Below, piece by piece: positions 49,716 through 57,621 of a stretch of 64,000 bases of DNA. Where the stretch lies: positions 186,001 through 250,000 of the forward strand of contig NZ_JAPCHW010000001.1 in assembly GCF_026107515.2 (NCBI RefSeq). The letters are read 5' to 3'. Numbering within the stretch: position 1 is the stretch's first letter; the number at the start of each line of letters is the position of its first letter. The stretch is from Glutamicibacter sp. MNS18. GTDB lineage: Bacteria; Actinomycetota; Actinomycetes; Actinomycetales; Micrococcaceae. Position numbers and translations under genes: made by a program. The notes beneath the pieces were generated by a model, which searched no databases, had not been told where the DNA came from, and saw only the letters and a program-made list of their open reading frames with translations.

Positions 49716-49970
49716 ATGACCAACACTCCCTGGGAAGCGGCCTCGCCACGCTACAAGAAATTCGTCTTCGCGGCGTTGACACTCATGGGTGGCGGAATCC
49801 TGCTGGCCATTGTGGGCATCAACCTGTCCTCGCGGCCGTTGCTGTTTATCGCCATCGGGATGATGGGTATCGGCATGTGCGTGCACATCGGTTCCCTGGT
49901 GGTCCGGGCCCGCGATGCGCGCGCCTGGCGGATCGCCAACGGCTACCAGAAGCCGCGCGCCAAAAAATAG
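49716..49970 (+). CDS. Small membrane protein of unknown function
   Basis: 84 aa with two transmembrane helices (FVFAALTLMGGGILLAIVGI and LLFIAIGMMGIGMCVHIGS) and a basic C-terminus GYQKPRAKK. No family was recognised. It lies between DUF2797 and the MaoC pair and has a leaderless-type promoter. Confidence 0.75.
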   Translation: MTNTPWEAASPRYKKFVFAALTLMGGGILLAIVGINLSSRPLLFIAIGMMGIGMCVHIGSLVVRARDARAWRIANGYQKPRAKK

Positions 49971-50029
49971 GCATCCCTTCACACAGACAAACCTGGCACG
50001 AGAACACCACTGCCGCTCAAGGAGCATAG

Positions 50030-50476
50030 ATGAGCATCAACACCGACCTGGTCGGACGCATTTATCCGGCCGGTGAGCCCTACCAAGTGGGCCGCGAGAA
50101 AATCCGCGAATTCGCCACCGCCACCAAGGCCACCTCGCCGGCCCATTACGATGTGGCTGCAGCCCGGGCGCTGGGCTACAGCGACGTGGTGGCCCCGCCC
50201 ACCTTCGCGATCATCATCGCCCAGCGTGCGGACGCGCAGCTGATCGCCGATCCCGACTCCGGGATCGATTTTTCCCGGGTGGTGCACGCCGACCAGCGCT
50301 TCACCCACCACCGTCCGATCGTGGCGGGGGACGAACTGGTCACCGAATTGCACGTGGACCAGGTACGTACCATGGGGGCCGGGGCGATGATCACCTCGCG
50401 CGCCGAGATCTCCACGGTGGACGGCGTGAAAGTGGCCACCACCGTGTCATCCCTGTTGGTGCGAGGCGAGGAGTAG
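50030..50476 (+). CDS. MaoC-like hydratase, HadA/UPF0336 type
   Basis: Hot-dog fold protein of 148 aa. The N-terminal segment VGREKIREFATATKATSPAHYD and VVAPPTFAIIIA match the HadA-type partner that lacks its own catalytic Asp/His pair. AAGGAG precedes the ATG. It is followed 3 nt later by the HadB-like gene, with which it should form a heterodimeric (R)-hydratase. In mycobacteria the complex serves mycolic acid synthesis, but no mycolate genes are here, so the substrate in this organism is open. Confidence 0.87.
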   Translation: MSINTDLVGRIYPAGEPYQVGREKIREFATATKATSPAHYDVAAARALGYSDVVAPPTFAIIIAQRADAQLIADPDSGIDFSRVVHADQRFTHHRPIVAGDELVTELHVDQVRTMGAGAMITSRAEISTVDGVKVATTVSSLLVRGEE

Positions 50477-50479
50477 ACC

Positions 50480-50920
50480 ATGATTGCATTTGACAGCCTG
50501 GAAAAGGGACAGGTCATCGGCTCGACGACCATCCACGTTAACCGTGCGGACCTGGTCCGCTACGCCGGGGCCTCCGGGGACTTCAACCCGATCCACTGGA
50601 ACGAGCGTTTCGCCACCGAAGTCGAGTTGCCCAATGTGATTGCCCACGGCATGTTCACCATGGGCGCCGTGGTGGATGTCGTCACCGACTGGGTGGGGGA
50701 TCCCGGGGCCATCATCGACTACCAGACCCGATTCACCAAGCCGGTGGTGGTCCAGGATCCTGCCGGAACCAACCCCGCCGGGCATGAAGGCACCGCCATC
50801 GAGGTGCAGGGCAAGGTCGGCGCGTTGGATGCCGAAGCCCGAACCGCCCGTATCGATTTGACCGTCTCGGTGGACGGCACCAAGGTACTGGTCAAGGCCC
50901 AGGCCGTGGTGCGGCTCTGA
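50480..50920 (+). CDS. MaoC-like hydratase, HadB type
   Basis: Catalytic partner of 146 aa. The hydratase motif reads YAGASGDFNPIHWNERFA, with the active-site Asp and His, followed by IAHGMFTMG. Three nt separate it from the hadA-like gene. Its TGA stop abuts the next (MFS) gene, whose start is not a standard codon. Linked in many actinobacteria with murB, as here. Confidence 0.88.
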   Translation: MIAFDSLEKGQVIGSTTIHVNRADLVRYAGASGDFNPIHWNERFATEVELPNVIAHGMFTMGAVVDVVTDWVGDPGAIIDYQTRFTKPVVVQDPAGTNPAGHEGTAIEVQGKVGALDAEARTARIDLTVSVDGTKVLVKAQAVVRL

Positions 50921-50922
50921 TC

Positions 50923-52128
50923 CTGTCCACCGATCTCGCCCTGCGCCGCTGGCGCAGCGGCCTGCTGGCCGCGTTCCTGGCCAGTGGGCTGCTGCTGTCC
51001 ACCCTCGTTTCCCGGTTGCCGGCGTTGCGTGATGAGTTACAGCTGGACCATGCCAGTGTCGGTTTGCTCCTGCTGTGCCTGAGCGCCGGCTCCTTCCTCT
51101 CGGTCAGCCTGTCCGGGCAGCTGGTCTCCCGGCTGGGAGCCACCCTCGTAATGCGGCTGTGCGCCGCCACCGCTGGAAGCTCATTGGCCCTGGTGGGCCT
51201 GAGCTCGGTGATCTGGCACCAGCCCTGGCTGACCGGGATCTTCCTGTTTACCCAGGGGCTGGGAGTCGCCAGCTGGAATGTGGCCTCCAATGTGCAAGGT
51301 GCGGCCCTGGAAAGGACCATGGGGCGCACCCTGATGCCGCTGCTGCACGGGTTCTTCTCCCTGGGCACGGTCATCGGTGCGGGCATCGGTGCCGGGGCAG
51401 CGGCGCTGGGGGTGGGCATTGGTGTGCACTACCTGCTGATGGGGATCGTGGTGGCCGGCAGTGTAGTGCTCGGTGCCCGGCACTTCGGCGAGGACGGCAG
51501 CCGTACCTCCCGGGAAGGATCCAACAAGTCCCTGGGCCGGGCCTGGCGCGAGTCGCGCACGATCCTGCTCGGGGTACTGGTGCTGGGCATGGCCCTGGCC
51601 GAAGGGGCGGCTGCTGACTGGGTGGCCTTGGCCCTGGCCGACGGGTACGGCACCACCGAAGCGACCGGTGCCCTGGGCTACGCGGTATTCGTCACCGCGA
51701 TGACCGCCATGCGGATGCTGGGCGGGGAGCTGATCTTCCGACTCGGCCGGGTGGTGATGATCCGCATCAGCGCCGTGACGGCACTGGTGGGCCTGCTGGT
51801 CTTCACCCTGGGCCAGTCCCTGCCGCTGGCCTTTGTGGCCCTGGGCCTGTGGGGTGCGGGAGTGGCCCTGACCTTCCCGCTGGCCATGAGCGCCGCTTCG
51901 GACGACCCGCTACATGCTGCGGCACGGGTATCGGTGGTCTCCACCATCGGTTACGGCGCCTTCCTCGGTGGCCCACCGCTGCTGGGCCTGCTGGCCAACC
52001 AGATCGGCTTGCTGCCGGCATTGAGCAGTATTTCGGTATTGATCGTGCTGGCCCTCATCCTGTCCTCCAACGCCTCCGGATATCCCAAGGATCCGGCGGG
52101 CAGTGACCACGATTCCCCAGGAAAGTGA
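50923..52128 (+). CDS. MFS transporter (non-canonical start)
   Basis: Major facilitator protein of about 401 aa with 11-12 helices. The N-terminal helix GLLAAFLASGLLLSTLVSRL and the loop VSRLPALRDELQL match the family, and the loop 2-3 motif is SGQLVSRLGATLV. There is no ATG, GTG or TTG in frame between an upstream stop at 50785-50787 and this helix. CTG 50923, CTG 50917 or ATC 50920 (joined to the hadB stop as TGATC) are the only candidates ahead of the helix. The first standard start is TTG 51010, which would cut off helix 1. The last codons overlap murB (GTGA). Substrate unknown. Confidence 0.75.
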   Translation: MSTDLALRRWRSGLLAAFLASGLLLSTLVSRLPALRDELQLDHASVGLLLLCLSAGSFLSVSLSGQLVSRLGATLVMRLCAATAGSSLALVGLSSVIWHQPWLTGIFLFTQGLGVASWNVASNVQGAALERTMGRTLMPLLHGFFSLGTVIGAGIGAGAAALGVGIGVHYLLMGIVVAGSVVLGARHFGEDGSRTSREGSNKSLGRAWRESRTILLGVLVLGMALAEGAAADWVALALADGYGTTEATGALGYAVFVTAMTAMRMLGGELIFRLGRVVMIRISAVTALVGLLVFTLGQSLPLAFVALGLWGAGVALTFPLAMSAASDDPLHAAARVSVVSTIGYGAFLGGPPLLGLLANQIGLLPALSSISVLIVLALILSSNASGYPKDPAGSDHDSPGK

Positions 52129-53204
52129 CATCTCCCATGCTCAAGAACCTGACCACCACCGGTGTCGGCGGACCGGCCCGGCACCTGGTTGATGCCCACC
52201 ATGACCAGCAGCTGATCTCCGCGCTGGTGGAGGCCGACTCCCAGGGGGTGCCGGTGTTGCCGATCGCGGGAGGTTCGAACCTGGTGATCAGCGATGAAGG
52301 GTTCGGCGGCACCGTGATCCGCATTGCCACCAAGGGGATCGACATCGAGGAGATCTCCGGAAACCGGGCACGGCTGAGGGTGGCTGCCGGGGAAAACTGG
52401 GATGCAGTGGTGGCGCACAGCCTGCATGCCGGACTGAGCGGGCTCGAAGCGCTCTCCGGCATTCCGGGCAGTGCAGGTGCCACCCCGGTGCAGAATGTGG
52501 GGGCCTACGGCGCGGATATCTCACAAACCCTGGAAAGCGTACTGGCCTTCGACCGGCATACCGGGCAACAGGTCACGCTGGATAACAAGCAGTTGGACTT
52601 CGCCTACCGTGATTCGTTGATCAAACGCACCAGCCGGGAGGGATCGCCCCGGTATATGGTGCTGGAAGCCAGTTTCCTGCTGCCAATGGATGAACTCTCC
52701 GCCCCGGTACGCTACGCCGAGCTGGCCCTGCGACTCGGGGTCGAGACCGGGCAACGGGTCCCGGCAACGCAGGTCCGGCAGATGGTCCTGGAGCTGCGCC
52801 GGGGCAAGGGGATGGTCTACGATCCGGCGGATCTCGACTCCCATTCCACCGGGTCGTTTTTCACCAACCCGATTGTCGAGCGGGGTGTGGTGCGGTCCCT
52901 GCCGGAGAATGCGCCATACTACCCGGTGGAAGACCCGCAGAAGGTCAAGCTCTCGGCCGCCTGGCTGATCGACCAGGCCGGGTTCTGCAAGGGCTATGGG
53001 CTTGAACGCACCCCCGGCCACCTGCTGGCCGGGGGGCGGGCGGCGCTGTCCACCAAGCACACCCTGGCCATCACGAACCGCGGTGGGGCCTCGGCGCGGG
53101 ACATCCTGGCCATTGCCCGGGCGGTACGCCGCGGGGTCAAAGAACGTTTCGGGATCACCCTGGTGAATGAGCCCCTGCTGATCGGTGTGCAGCTCGAACA
53201 GTAG
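52125..53204 (+). CDS. murB: UDP-N-acetylenolpyruvoylglucosamine reductase
   Basis: Flavoenzyme (359 aa) for the second committed step of peptidoglycan precursor synthesis. FAD-binding features: TTTGVGGPARHLVDA, LPIAGGSNLVISDEGF and SGIPGSAGATPVQNVGAYG. The catalytic Ser region is STGSFFTNPIV, with YRDSLIKR and SAAWLIDQAGFCKGY. The GTG start overlaps the MFS stop (GTGA), so it is translated from the same operon as the MaoC pair. A bidirectional terminator follows. Confidence 0.93.
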   Translation: MTSPMLKNLTTTGVGGPARHLVDAHHDQQLISALVEADSQGVPVLPIAGGSNLVISDEGFGGTVIRIATKGIDIEEISGNRARLRVAAGENWDAVVAHSLHAGLSGLEALSGIPGSAGATPVQNVGAYGADISQTLESVLAFDRHTGQQVTLDNKQLDFAYRDSLIKRTSREGSPRYMVLEASFLLPMDELSAPVRYAELALRLGVETGQRVPATQVRQMVLELRRGKGMVYDPADLDSHSTGSFFTNPIVERGVVRSLPENAPYYPVEDPQKVKLSAAWLIDQAGFCKGYGLERTPGHLLAGGRAALSTKHTLAITNRGGASARDILAIARAVRRGVKERFGITLVNEPLLIGVQLEQ

Positions 53205-53250
53205 CCGGTACCAGCGGCAACCGGGCGCGGTGGCCGCTGCGCACAGCAGA

Positions 53251-53290
53251 AGGAGGCTGCCATCCGGATCGCTCCGGTTGGCAGCCTCCT
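53251..53290. terminator. Bidirectional terminator between murB and asd
   Basis: AGGAGGCTGCCA pairs with TGGCAGCCTCCT around a 16-nt inner segment. Both genes converge on it. Confidence 0.75.
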
Positions 53291-53311
53291 GTGGCTAAAA
53301 CCTGGGCCTGG

Positions 53312-54430
53312 TTAGAGGCGGCCCTGGGCAATGGCGAGCATGCGGCGCAGCGGTTCGGCCGCGCCCCACAGCAACTGGTCGCCCACGGTGAATGCGGAGA
53401 TGTACTGCGGGCCCATTTCCAGCTTGCGGATACGTCCCACCGGGATGTCCAGGGTGCCCGACGCCGCGACCGGGGTCAGCTGCTCCATGGTCGCTTCCTT
53501 CTGGTTCGGCACGACCTTCGCCCACTGGTTATCGCCATCGAGCAGGTTCTCGATCTCGCTGATCGACAGGTCTTCCCTCAGCTTCAGGGTCAACGCCTGC
53601 GAATGCGAACGCATGGCACCGATACGAACGCACAGCCCGTCCATGATGATGTGGTTCTCGCCGCTGGTCTGCAGGATCTTATTGGTCTCGACCCCGGCCT
53701 TCCATTCCTCGCGGGACTGGCCATTGCCCAGATCCGAGTCGATCCACGGGATCAGCGAACCGCCCAACGGGACGCCGAACTGTGCTGCGTCCAGGGAGCT
53801 GCGCTGCGTGGTTAGCACCTGGCGGTCGATTTCCAGGATGGCGCTGGCCGGATCGGCAAGGTCGGCATGGACCGCGGAGTTGATGTCCCCGAACTGGGTC
53901 AGCAGTTCGCGCATGTGGCGCGCCCCGCCACCGGAGGCGGCCTGGTAGGTCATGGCGGTACCCCACTCGACCAGGTTGTTGCGGAACAGTCCACCCAGGC
54001 CCATGAGCATGCACGAAACCGTGCAGTTGCCACCGACGAAATCCTTGGTGCCATTGGCCAGCGAGGCGTCAATGACATTGCGGTTCACCGGGTCGAGGAC
54101 GATGACCGAGTCATCGTTCATGCGCAAGGCGCTGGCCGCGTCGATCCACAAGCCGTCCCAACCTGCGGCACGCAGCTGCGGGTGGACCTTGTTCGTGTAG
54201 TCGCCGCCCTGGGCGGTGACGATGATGGGCAGTTTGGCCAGGGCCTCGATGTCATAGGCATCCTGGAGCTTGCCTGCGCCGTCGGCGAAGGACGGGGCGT
54301 CACCACCGGGGTTCGAAGTGGAGAAGAAAACCGGGTCAAGATGGGCGAAATCGCCTTCATCGACCATGCGCTGCATGAGCACGGAACCCACCATGCCGCG
54401 ATAACCAACAAAACCAACAGAAGAAGTCAT
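53312..54430 (-). CDS. asd: Aspartate-semialdehyde dehydrogenase
   Basis: NADPH-dependent dehydrogenase, 372 aa, in lysine, threonine and methionine synthesis. N-terminal [18 protein letters not shown]; catalytic Cys in [33 protein letters not shown] and the substrate His in [16 protein letters not shown]. Length and these motifs match the gamma-proteobacterial form (about 370 aa), not the shorter form common in other actinobacteria. ATG at 54430 lies 6 nt after TACCAT on the minus strand. It is not linked to a lysC gene. Confidence 0.92.
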   Translation of the reverse strand: MTSSVGFVGYRGMVGSVLMQRMVDEGDFAHLDPVFFSTSNPGGDAPSFADGAGKLQDAYDIEALAKLPIIVTAQGGDYTNKVHPQLRAAGWDGLWIDAASALRMNDDSVIVLDPVNRNVIDASLANGTKDFVGGNCTVSCMLMGLGGLFRNNLVEWGTAMTYQAASGGGARHMRELLTQFGDINSAVHADLADPASAILEIDRQVLTTQRSSLDAAQFGVPLGGSLIPWIDSDLGNGQSREEWKAGVETNKILQTSGENHIIMDGLCVRIGAMRSHSQALTLKLREDLSISEIENLLDGDNQWAKVVPNQKEATMEQLTPVAASGTLDIPVGRIRKLEMGPQYISAFTVGDQLLWGAAEPLRRMLAIAQGRL

Positions 54431-54436
54431 ACTTCA

Positions 54437-54442
54437 ATGGTA
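54437..54442 (-). promoter_or_regulatory. -10 box TACCAT (minus strand) for asd
   Basis: TACCAT ends 6 nt before the asd start codon; leaderless pattern. Confidence 0.45.
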
Positions 54443-54530
54443 GGCCGTTTCGTGCCCGCGTCCGCGATTCGTTACAGGGCTAACACCCGGGCCAGCGGTA
54501 TCCGGCTGCCCGGCCGGAGGCAACCCGCAC

Positions 54531-54761
54531 CTAGTCCTGTGAGGCGAGCAGCTTCTTTCGCTGGGTGATGGCCCAGTAGGCGATGAAAATGAACAGCTGG
54601 GTGGGCAGCAGTAACAAAATGACACCAAAGATCCGGTGTCCGCCCAGCACCAGGAAGAACCCCAGCACCGCAACAGCCAGGGCCAACAGCGGGAAGAGCA
54701 TGTACCCGATGACGAACAGCCCCTCTGAACTTTTCTTCAAAGCAGCCAATGAATCTTTCAC
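54531..54761 (-). CDS. Small membrane protein of unknown function
   Basis: 76 aa with two long hydrophobic helices (from GLFVIGYMLFPLLALAVAVL and HRIFGVILLLLPTQLFIFIA) and a basic tail TQRKKLLASQD. GTG start overlaps the folA stop by one base (TAG/GTG), so it belongs to the thyA-folA operon. No family was recognised. Confidence 0.7.
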   Translation of the reverse strand: MKDSLAALKKSSEGLFVIGYMLFPLLALAVAVLGFFLVLGGHRIFGVILLLLPTQLFIFIAYWAITQRKKLLASQD

Positions 54762-55321
54762 TACGGCGATGTCCTTCGGTTGTGCCAGGCCTCGAAACGG
54801 TACCTGATCTGTGATGTGGAGGTATGCCAGCCTGCTTCGGGGTCACACAGGACCTGCTCGAATCCGTCCGGCAGCTGCGGCGCGGTGGTGTCCCCGGTGA
54901 GCTGCAGGTCCAGCCGGGTCACCAGCGCCGTGTCGATGTGTTCCATGGCCTGGGCATAGACCGCCCCACCGCCGATGATCCAGATCTCCTCGCTGCCCTC
55001 GCTCCGGGCGGCCAGGGCGAGCGCCTCATCCAGGGACTGGGCCGGTTCGGCGCCGGCGGCGCGTAATTGCTCGAAGGAACCGGTATTAGTGGTCAACACG
55101 ATATTGGTGCGCCCGGGCAGGGGACGGAACTTGTCCGGGAAGGACTCCCAGGTCCGGCGTCCCATGATGACCGGGTGGCCGGCGGTGACGCGCTTGAAAT
55201 GTTTCAGGTCCTCGGGCACATGCCAGGGCATGGTTCCGGCCTCACCGATGATGCCCGAGCCGGTTTGTGCCCAGATCGCCCCGATCAGTGCCGGGCGTTC
55301 GCTGCTGTGCGCCGGACTCAT
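54761..55321 (-). CDS. folA: Dihydrofolate reductase
   Basis: NADPH-dependent reductase of 186 aa that regenerates tetrahydrofolate after the thymidylate synthase reaction. Conserved features: [31 protein letters not shown] (shown as three parts: [29 protein letters not shown]), [20 protein letters not shown] and [14 protein letters not shown]. The ATG overlaps the thyA stop (ATGA), so the pair is translationally coupled. Confidence 0.93.
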   Translation of the reverse strand: MSPAHSSERPALIGAIWAQTGSGIIGEAGTMPWHVPEDLKHFKRVTAGHPVIMGRRTWESFPDKFRPLPGRTNIVLTTNTGSFEQLRAAGAEPAQSLDEALALAARSEGSEEIWIIGGGAVYAQAMEHIDTALVTRLDLQLTGDTTAPQLPDGFEQVLCDPEAGWHTSTSQIRYRFEAWHNRRTSP

Positions 55322-56121
55322 ACCGCCACGCTGCCCTTGATGGTGGGGTGGTGCCGGTAGTTCTGGACCACGAAATCCTCCAGCGTGTAATCGAAGATCG
55401 ACTCCGGACGGCGGGCCAGCTGCAGCTGCGGGTACGGGTACGGGTCGCGGGAGAGCTGTTCGCGCACCTGGTCCAGATGGTTGGTGTAGATATGCACATC
55501 CCCGCCGGTCCAGATGAACTCGCCCGGTTCCAGATCCAGTTGCTGGGCCAGCATCAGGGTCAGCAGCGCGTAGGAGGCGATATTGAAGGGAACACCCAGG
55601 AACATGTCGGCACTGCGCTGGTAGAGCTGGCAGGACAGCTTCCCGTCGGCGACATAGAACTGGAAGAACATGTGGCAGGGGGGCAACGCCATATTCGAGA
55701 TCTCGGCGACATTCCAGGCCGAGACGATATGCCGGCGGGAATCGGGGTTCTCGCGCAGCGACTGGACCACCTGGGAGATCTGGTCGATATGCCCGCCATC
55801 GGGGGTGGGCCAGGAACGCCATTGCACCCCGTAGACCGGGCCCAGTTCACCATCCGGGTCGGCCCATTCGTTCCAGATGCGTACACCCTGTTCCTGTAGC
55901 CAGGTCACATTGGACTCGCCGCGCAGGAACCAGAGCAGTTCGGCAGCCACCGACTTGAAATGCACTCGCTTGGTGGTGATCAGCGGGAAGGATTCGGACA
56001 AATCGAAACGGATCTGTCGGCCGAACACCGAGCGGGTGCCGGTGCCGGTGCGGTCTTCCTTGACGGTGCCGTTCTCCAGTACTTCACGCAGCAGATCTTC
56101 GTATGGGGTAGGAATGCTCAC
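55318..56121 (-). CDS. thyA: Thymidylate synthase
   Basis: Converts dUMP to dTMP using methylene-tetrahydrofolate, 267 aa. N-terminal [35 protein letters not shown], catalytic Cys in [32 protein letters not shown] and DVHIYTNH complete the family pattern. The start is GTG at 56121, 6 nt after TAGACT on the minus strand, so it is probably leaderless. First gene of the thyA-folA-small membrane protein operon. Confidence 0.95.
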   Translation of the reverse strand: MSIPTPYEDLLREVLENGTVKEDRTGTGTRSVFGRQIRFDLSESFPLITTKRVHFKSVAAELLWFLRGESNVTWLQEQGVRIWNEWADPDGELGPVYGVQWRSWPTPDGGHIDQISQVVQSLRENPDSRRHIVSAWNVAEISNMALPPCHMFFQFYVADGKLSCQLYQRSADMFLGVPFNIASYALLTLMLAQQLDLEPGEFIWTGGDVHIYTNHLDQVREQLSRDPYPYPQLQLARRPESIFDYTLEDFVVQNYRHHPTIKGSVAV

Positions 56122-56127
56122 TCCACA

Positions 56128-56133
56128 AGTCTA
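56128..56133 (-). promoter_or_regulatory. -10 box TAGACT (minus strand) for thyA
   Basis: TAGACT ends 6 nt before the GTG start of thyA. Confidence 0.5.
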
Positions 56134-56207
56134 GGGGAAAAGGCAAGGGGGTTTCGCATGGCTCCTGCGCGGTGGTCATCACAAGCCGCACGGGCAGGCG
56201 CCCCACG

Positions 56208-56540
56208 CTATGCTTGGGTGGCCAACAGGTCCTTGTACTCCGGGTACCTGTCCAGGTAGCCGTCGATATAGGTGCATTCGGAGACGATCCGGACCCCCTC
56301 GGTGCGCAGCTGGTCCAGTACCAGGGTCACCAGGGCGCGGGCATAACCGCGGCGGCCGAACTCCTCGTTCACGATGGTGTGCTGCAAGGTCACCAGGTCC
56401 CCTTCACGCTGGTAGCCGATGAAGCCCACATAGGTCGAGCCATGCCAGAGCGCATACCGGCCCCGTCCGGGATCGTGGTCCAGACGCAATCCCTGATGCA
56501 CGATCTTTGGCAGCTCTTGTCCTGAATCCCGTGATGACAA
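56208..56540 (-). CDS. GNAT family N-acetyltransferase (YidJ/GCN5-related short type)
   Basis: Short acetyltransferase of 110 aa with VGFIGYQREGDLVTLQHT and the acetyl-CoA loop EEFGRRGYARALVTLVLDQ, then VSECTYIDGYLDRYPEYKDL. This layout is that of the compact YidJ-like GNATs. The start codon is TTG at 56540, supported by AGGAAGGGGAT upstream. Acceptor unknown. Confidence 0.82.
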   Translation of the reverse strand: MSSRDSGQELPKIVHQGLRLDHDPGRGRYALWHGSTYVGFIGYQREGDLVTLQHTIVNEEFGRRGYARALVTLVLDQLRTEGVRIVSECTYIDGYLDRYPEYKDLLATQA

Positions 56541-56615
56541 GGCGCATCCCCTTCCTGCTGTGAGTTATACCACTATGGTACTAGTATGCCACCCCTGCGC
56601 GGACCACGCGGCTGG

Positions 56616-57587
56616 CTAGTCCGCGAACGGTGCATGGATTTCTATCGAGACGATCCGCTCGTGCTCACCGGCAGGCTGCTGCAACACGATCGTGCCACCG
56701 GGTTCCAGGAAAGGGTCCGCGGTCGGCAGCAGTTTGCGCACCGCCTGCGGGGCCCGTGCCGAGATCAGCGGCAGGATCAGCGGCAGCACCGGGCGGTGGG
56801 TGCACAGGACCTGGGAGCGGACCTTGTCCAGCAGCTTGCCCAGGGACTTGACCGTTTTTTCCGGTTTCCGTTGGGCCGCGTGCTCGGTCATCGAGTTGAC
56901 CATCTTGGGCTTGATGTCATGGGCGGTCACGTACGGGGTGATGGTTTGCAGGCAACGCAGCCAGGGGCTGGTGGCCACGTGCTCCGGTTGCCAGCATTCA
57001 AGCAACCGGGCCACCGCCAAAGCCTGCCGGCGTCCGGTGGCCGCCAGGGGTCGTTGGCCCTCCTCGCGTGTCCAATTGGCGCGCGGCTTGGCCTTGGCAT
57101 GGCGTACCAGCATGAAGGAACGGGTTTCGAGCTGGCCAGCCAGGTGGGCGTCGTGCAGATCATCCAGTGGCAGGGAGTCGGTCGGGTTGGTCAGCATCGA
57201 CTTGGCCTGTTTGGCACCGACCCAGCGGGCCTCGTCGCATTCGTTCCCGTCCACGCTCGGCTCGGCTCCGTTGGCCAGTTGGGCGGCCCAGTAGTAGACA
57301 ACCTTGGCCTTGCTGTTCACGGTATAGGCGGTGGCCTCCAACGGGATTCCCAGGCGCACCGTCAGGCCGACCTCTTCACGGACCTCGCGCACCGCGCATT
57401 CGGGGATCGATTCGCCGGGATCAAGTTTGCCCTTGGGCCAGGACCAGTCGTCATAGCGCGGCCGGTGGATGACCAGGACCTGCAGTTCGCCGTCCTCGAT
57501 CCGCCAGGGGATCGCACCGGCGGCGATGACGTCGAATTCCCCGAGCAGGATTTCCTCTGGGTCGGAGGATCGTTGTATCAGGAGCAC
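56616..57587 (-). CDS. Nudix hydrolase fused to a histidine phosphatase domain (MutT1-like)
   Basis: 323-aa fusion. N-terminal Nudix domain has the box GKLDPGESIPECAVREVREE-VGL (about residues 53-75). C-terminal histidine phosphatase starts with MLVRHAKAKPR (catalytic His near 165). The same two-domain plan occurs in mycobacterial MutT1, which removes 8-oxo-dGTP and diadenosine polyphosphates; the second domain then removes a further phosphate. It sits next to ppk1, and the starts differ by only about 35 nt from its stop. GTG start. Likely part of nucleotide-pool or polyphosphate housekeeping. Confidence 0.85.
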   Translation of the reverse strand: MLLIQRSSDPEEILLGEFDVIAAGAIPWRIEDGELQVLVIHRPRYDDWSWPKGKLDPGESIPECAVREVREEVGLTVRLGIPLEATAYTVNSKAKVVYYWAAQLANGAEPSVDGNECDEARWVGAKQAKSMLTNPTDSLPLDDLHDAHLAGQLETRSFMLVRHAKAKPRANWTREEGQRPLAATGRRQALAVARLLECWQPEHVATSPWLRCLQTITPYVTAHDIKPKMVNSMTEHAAQRKPEKTVKSLGKLLDKVRSQVLCTHRPVLPLILPLISARAPQAVRKLLPTADPFLEPGGTIVLQQPAGEHERIVSIEIHAPFAD

Positions 57588-57621
57588 AGCGGTAATGGGT
57601 CCTTATGTTGGTTGTCGGCCA

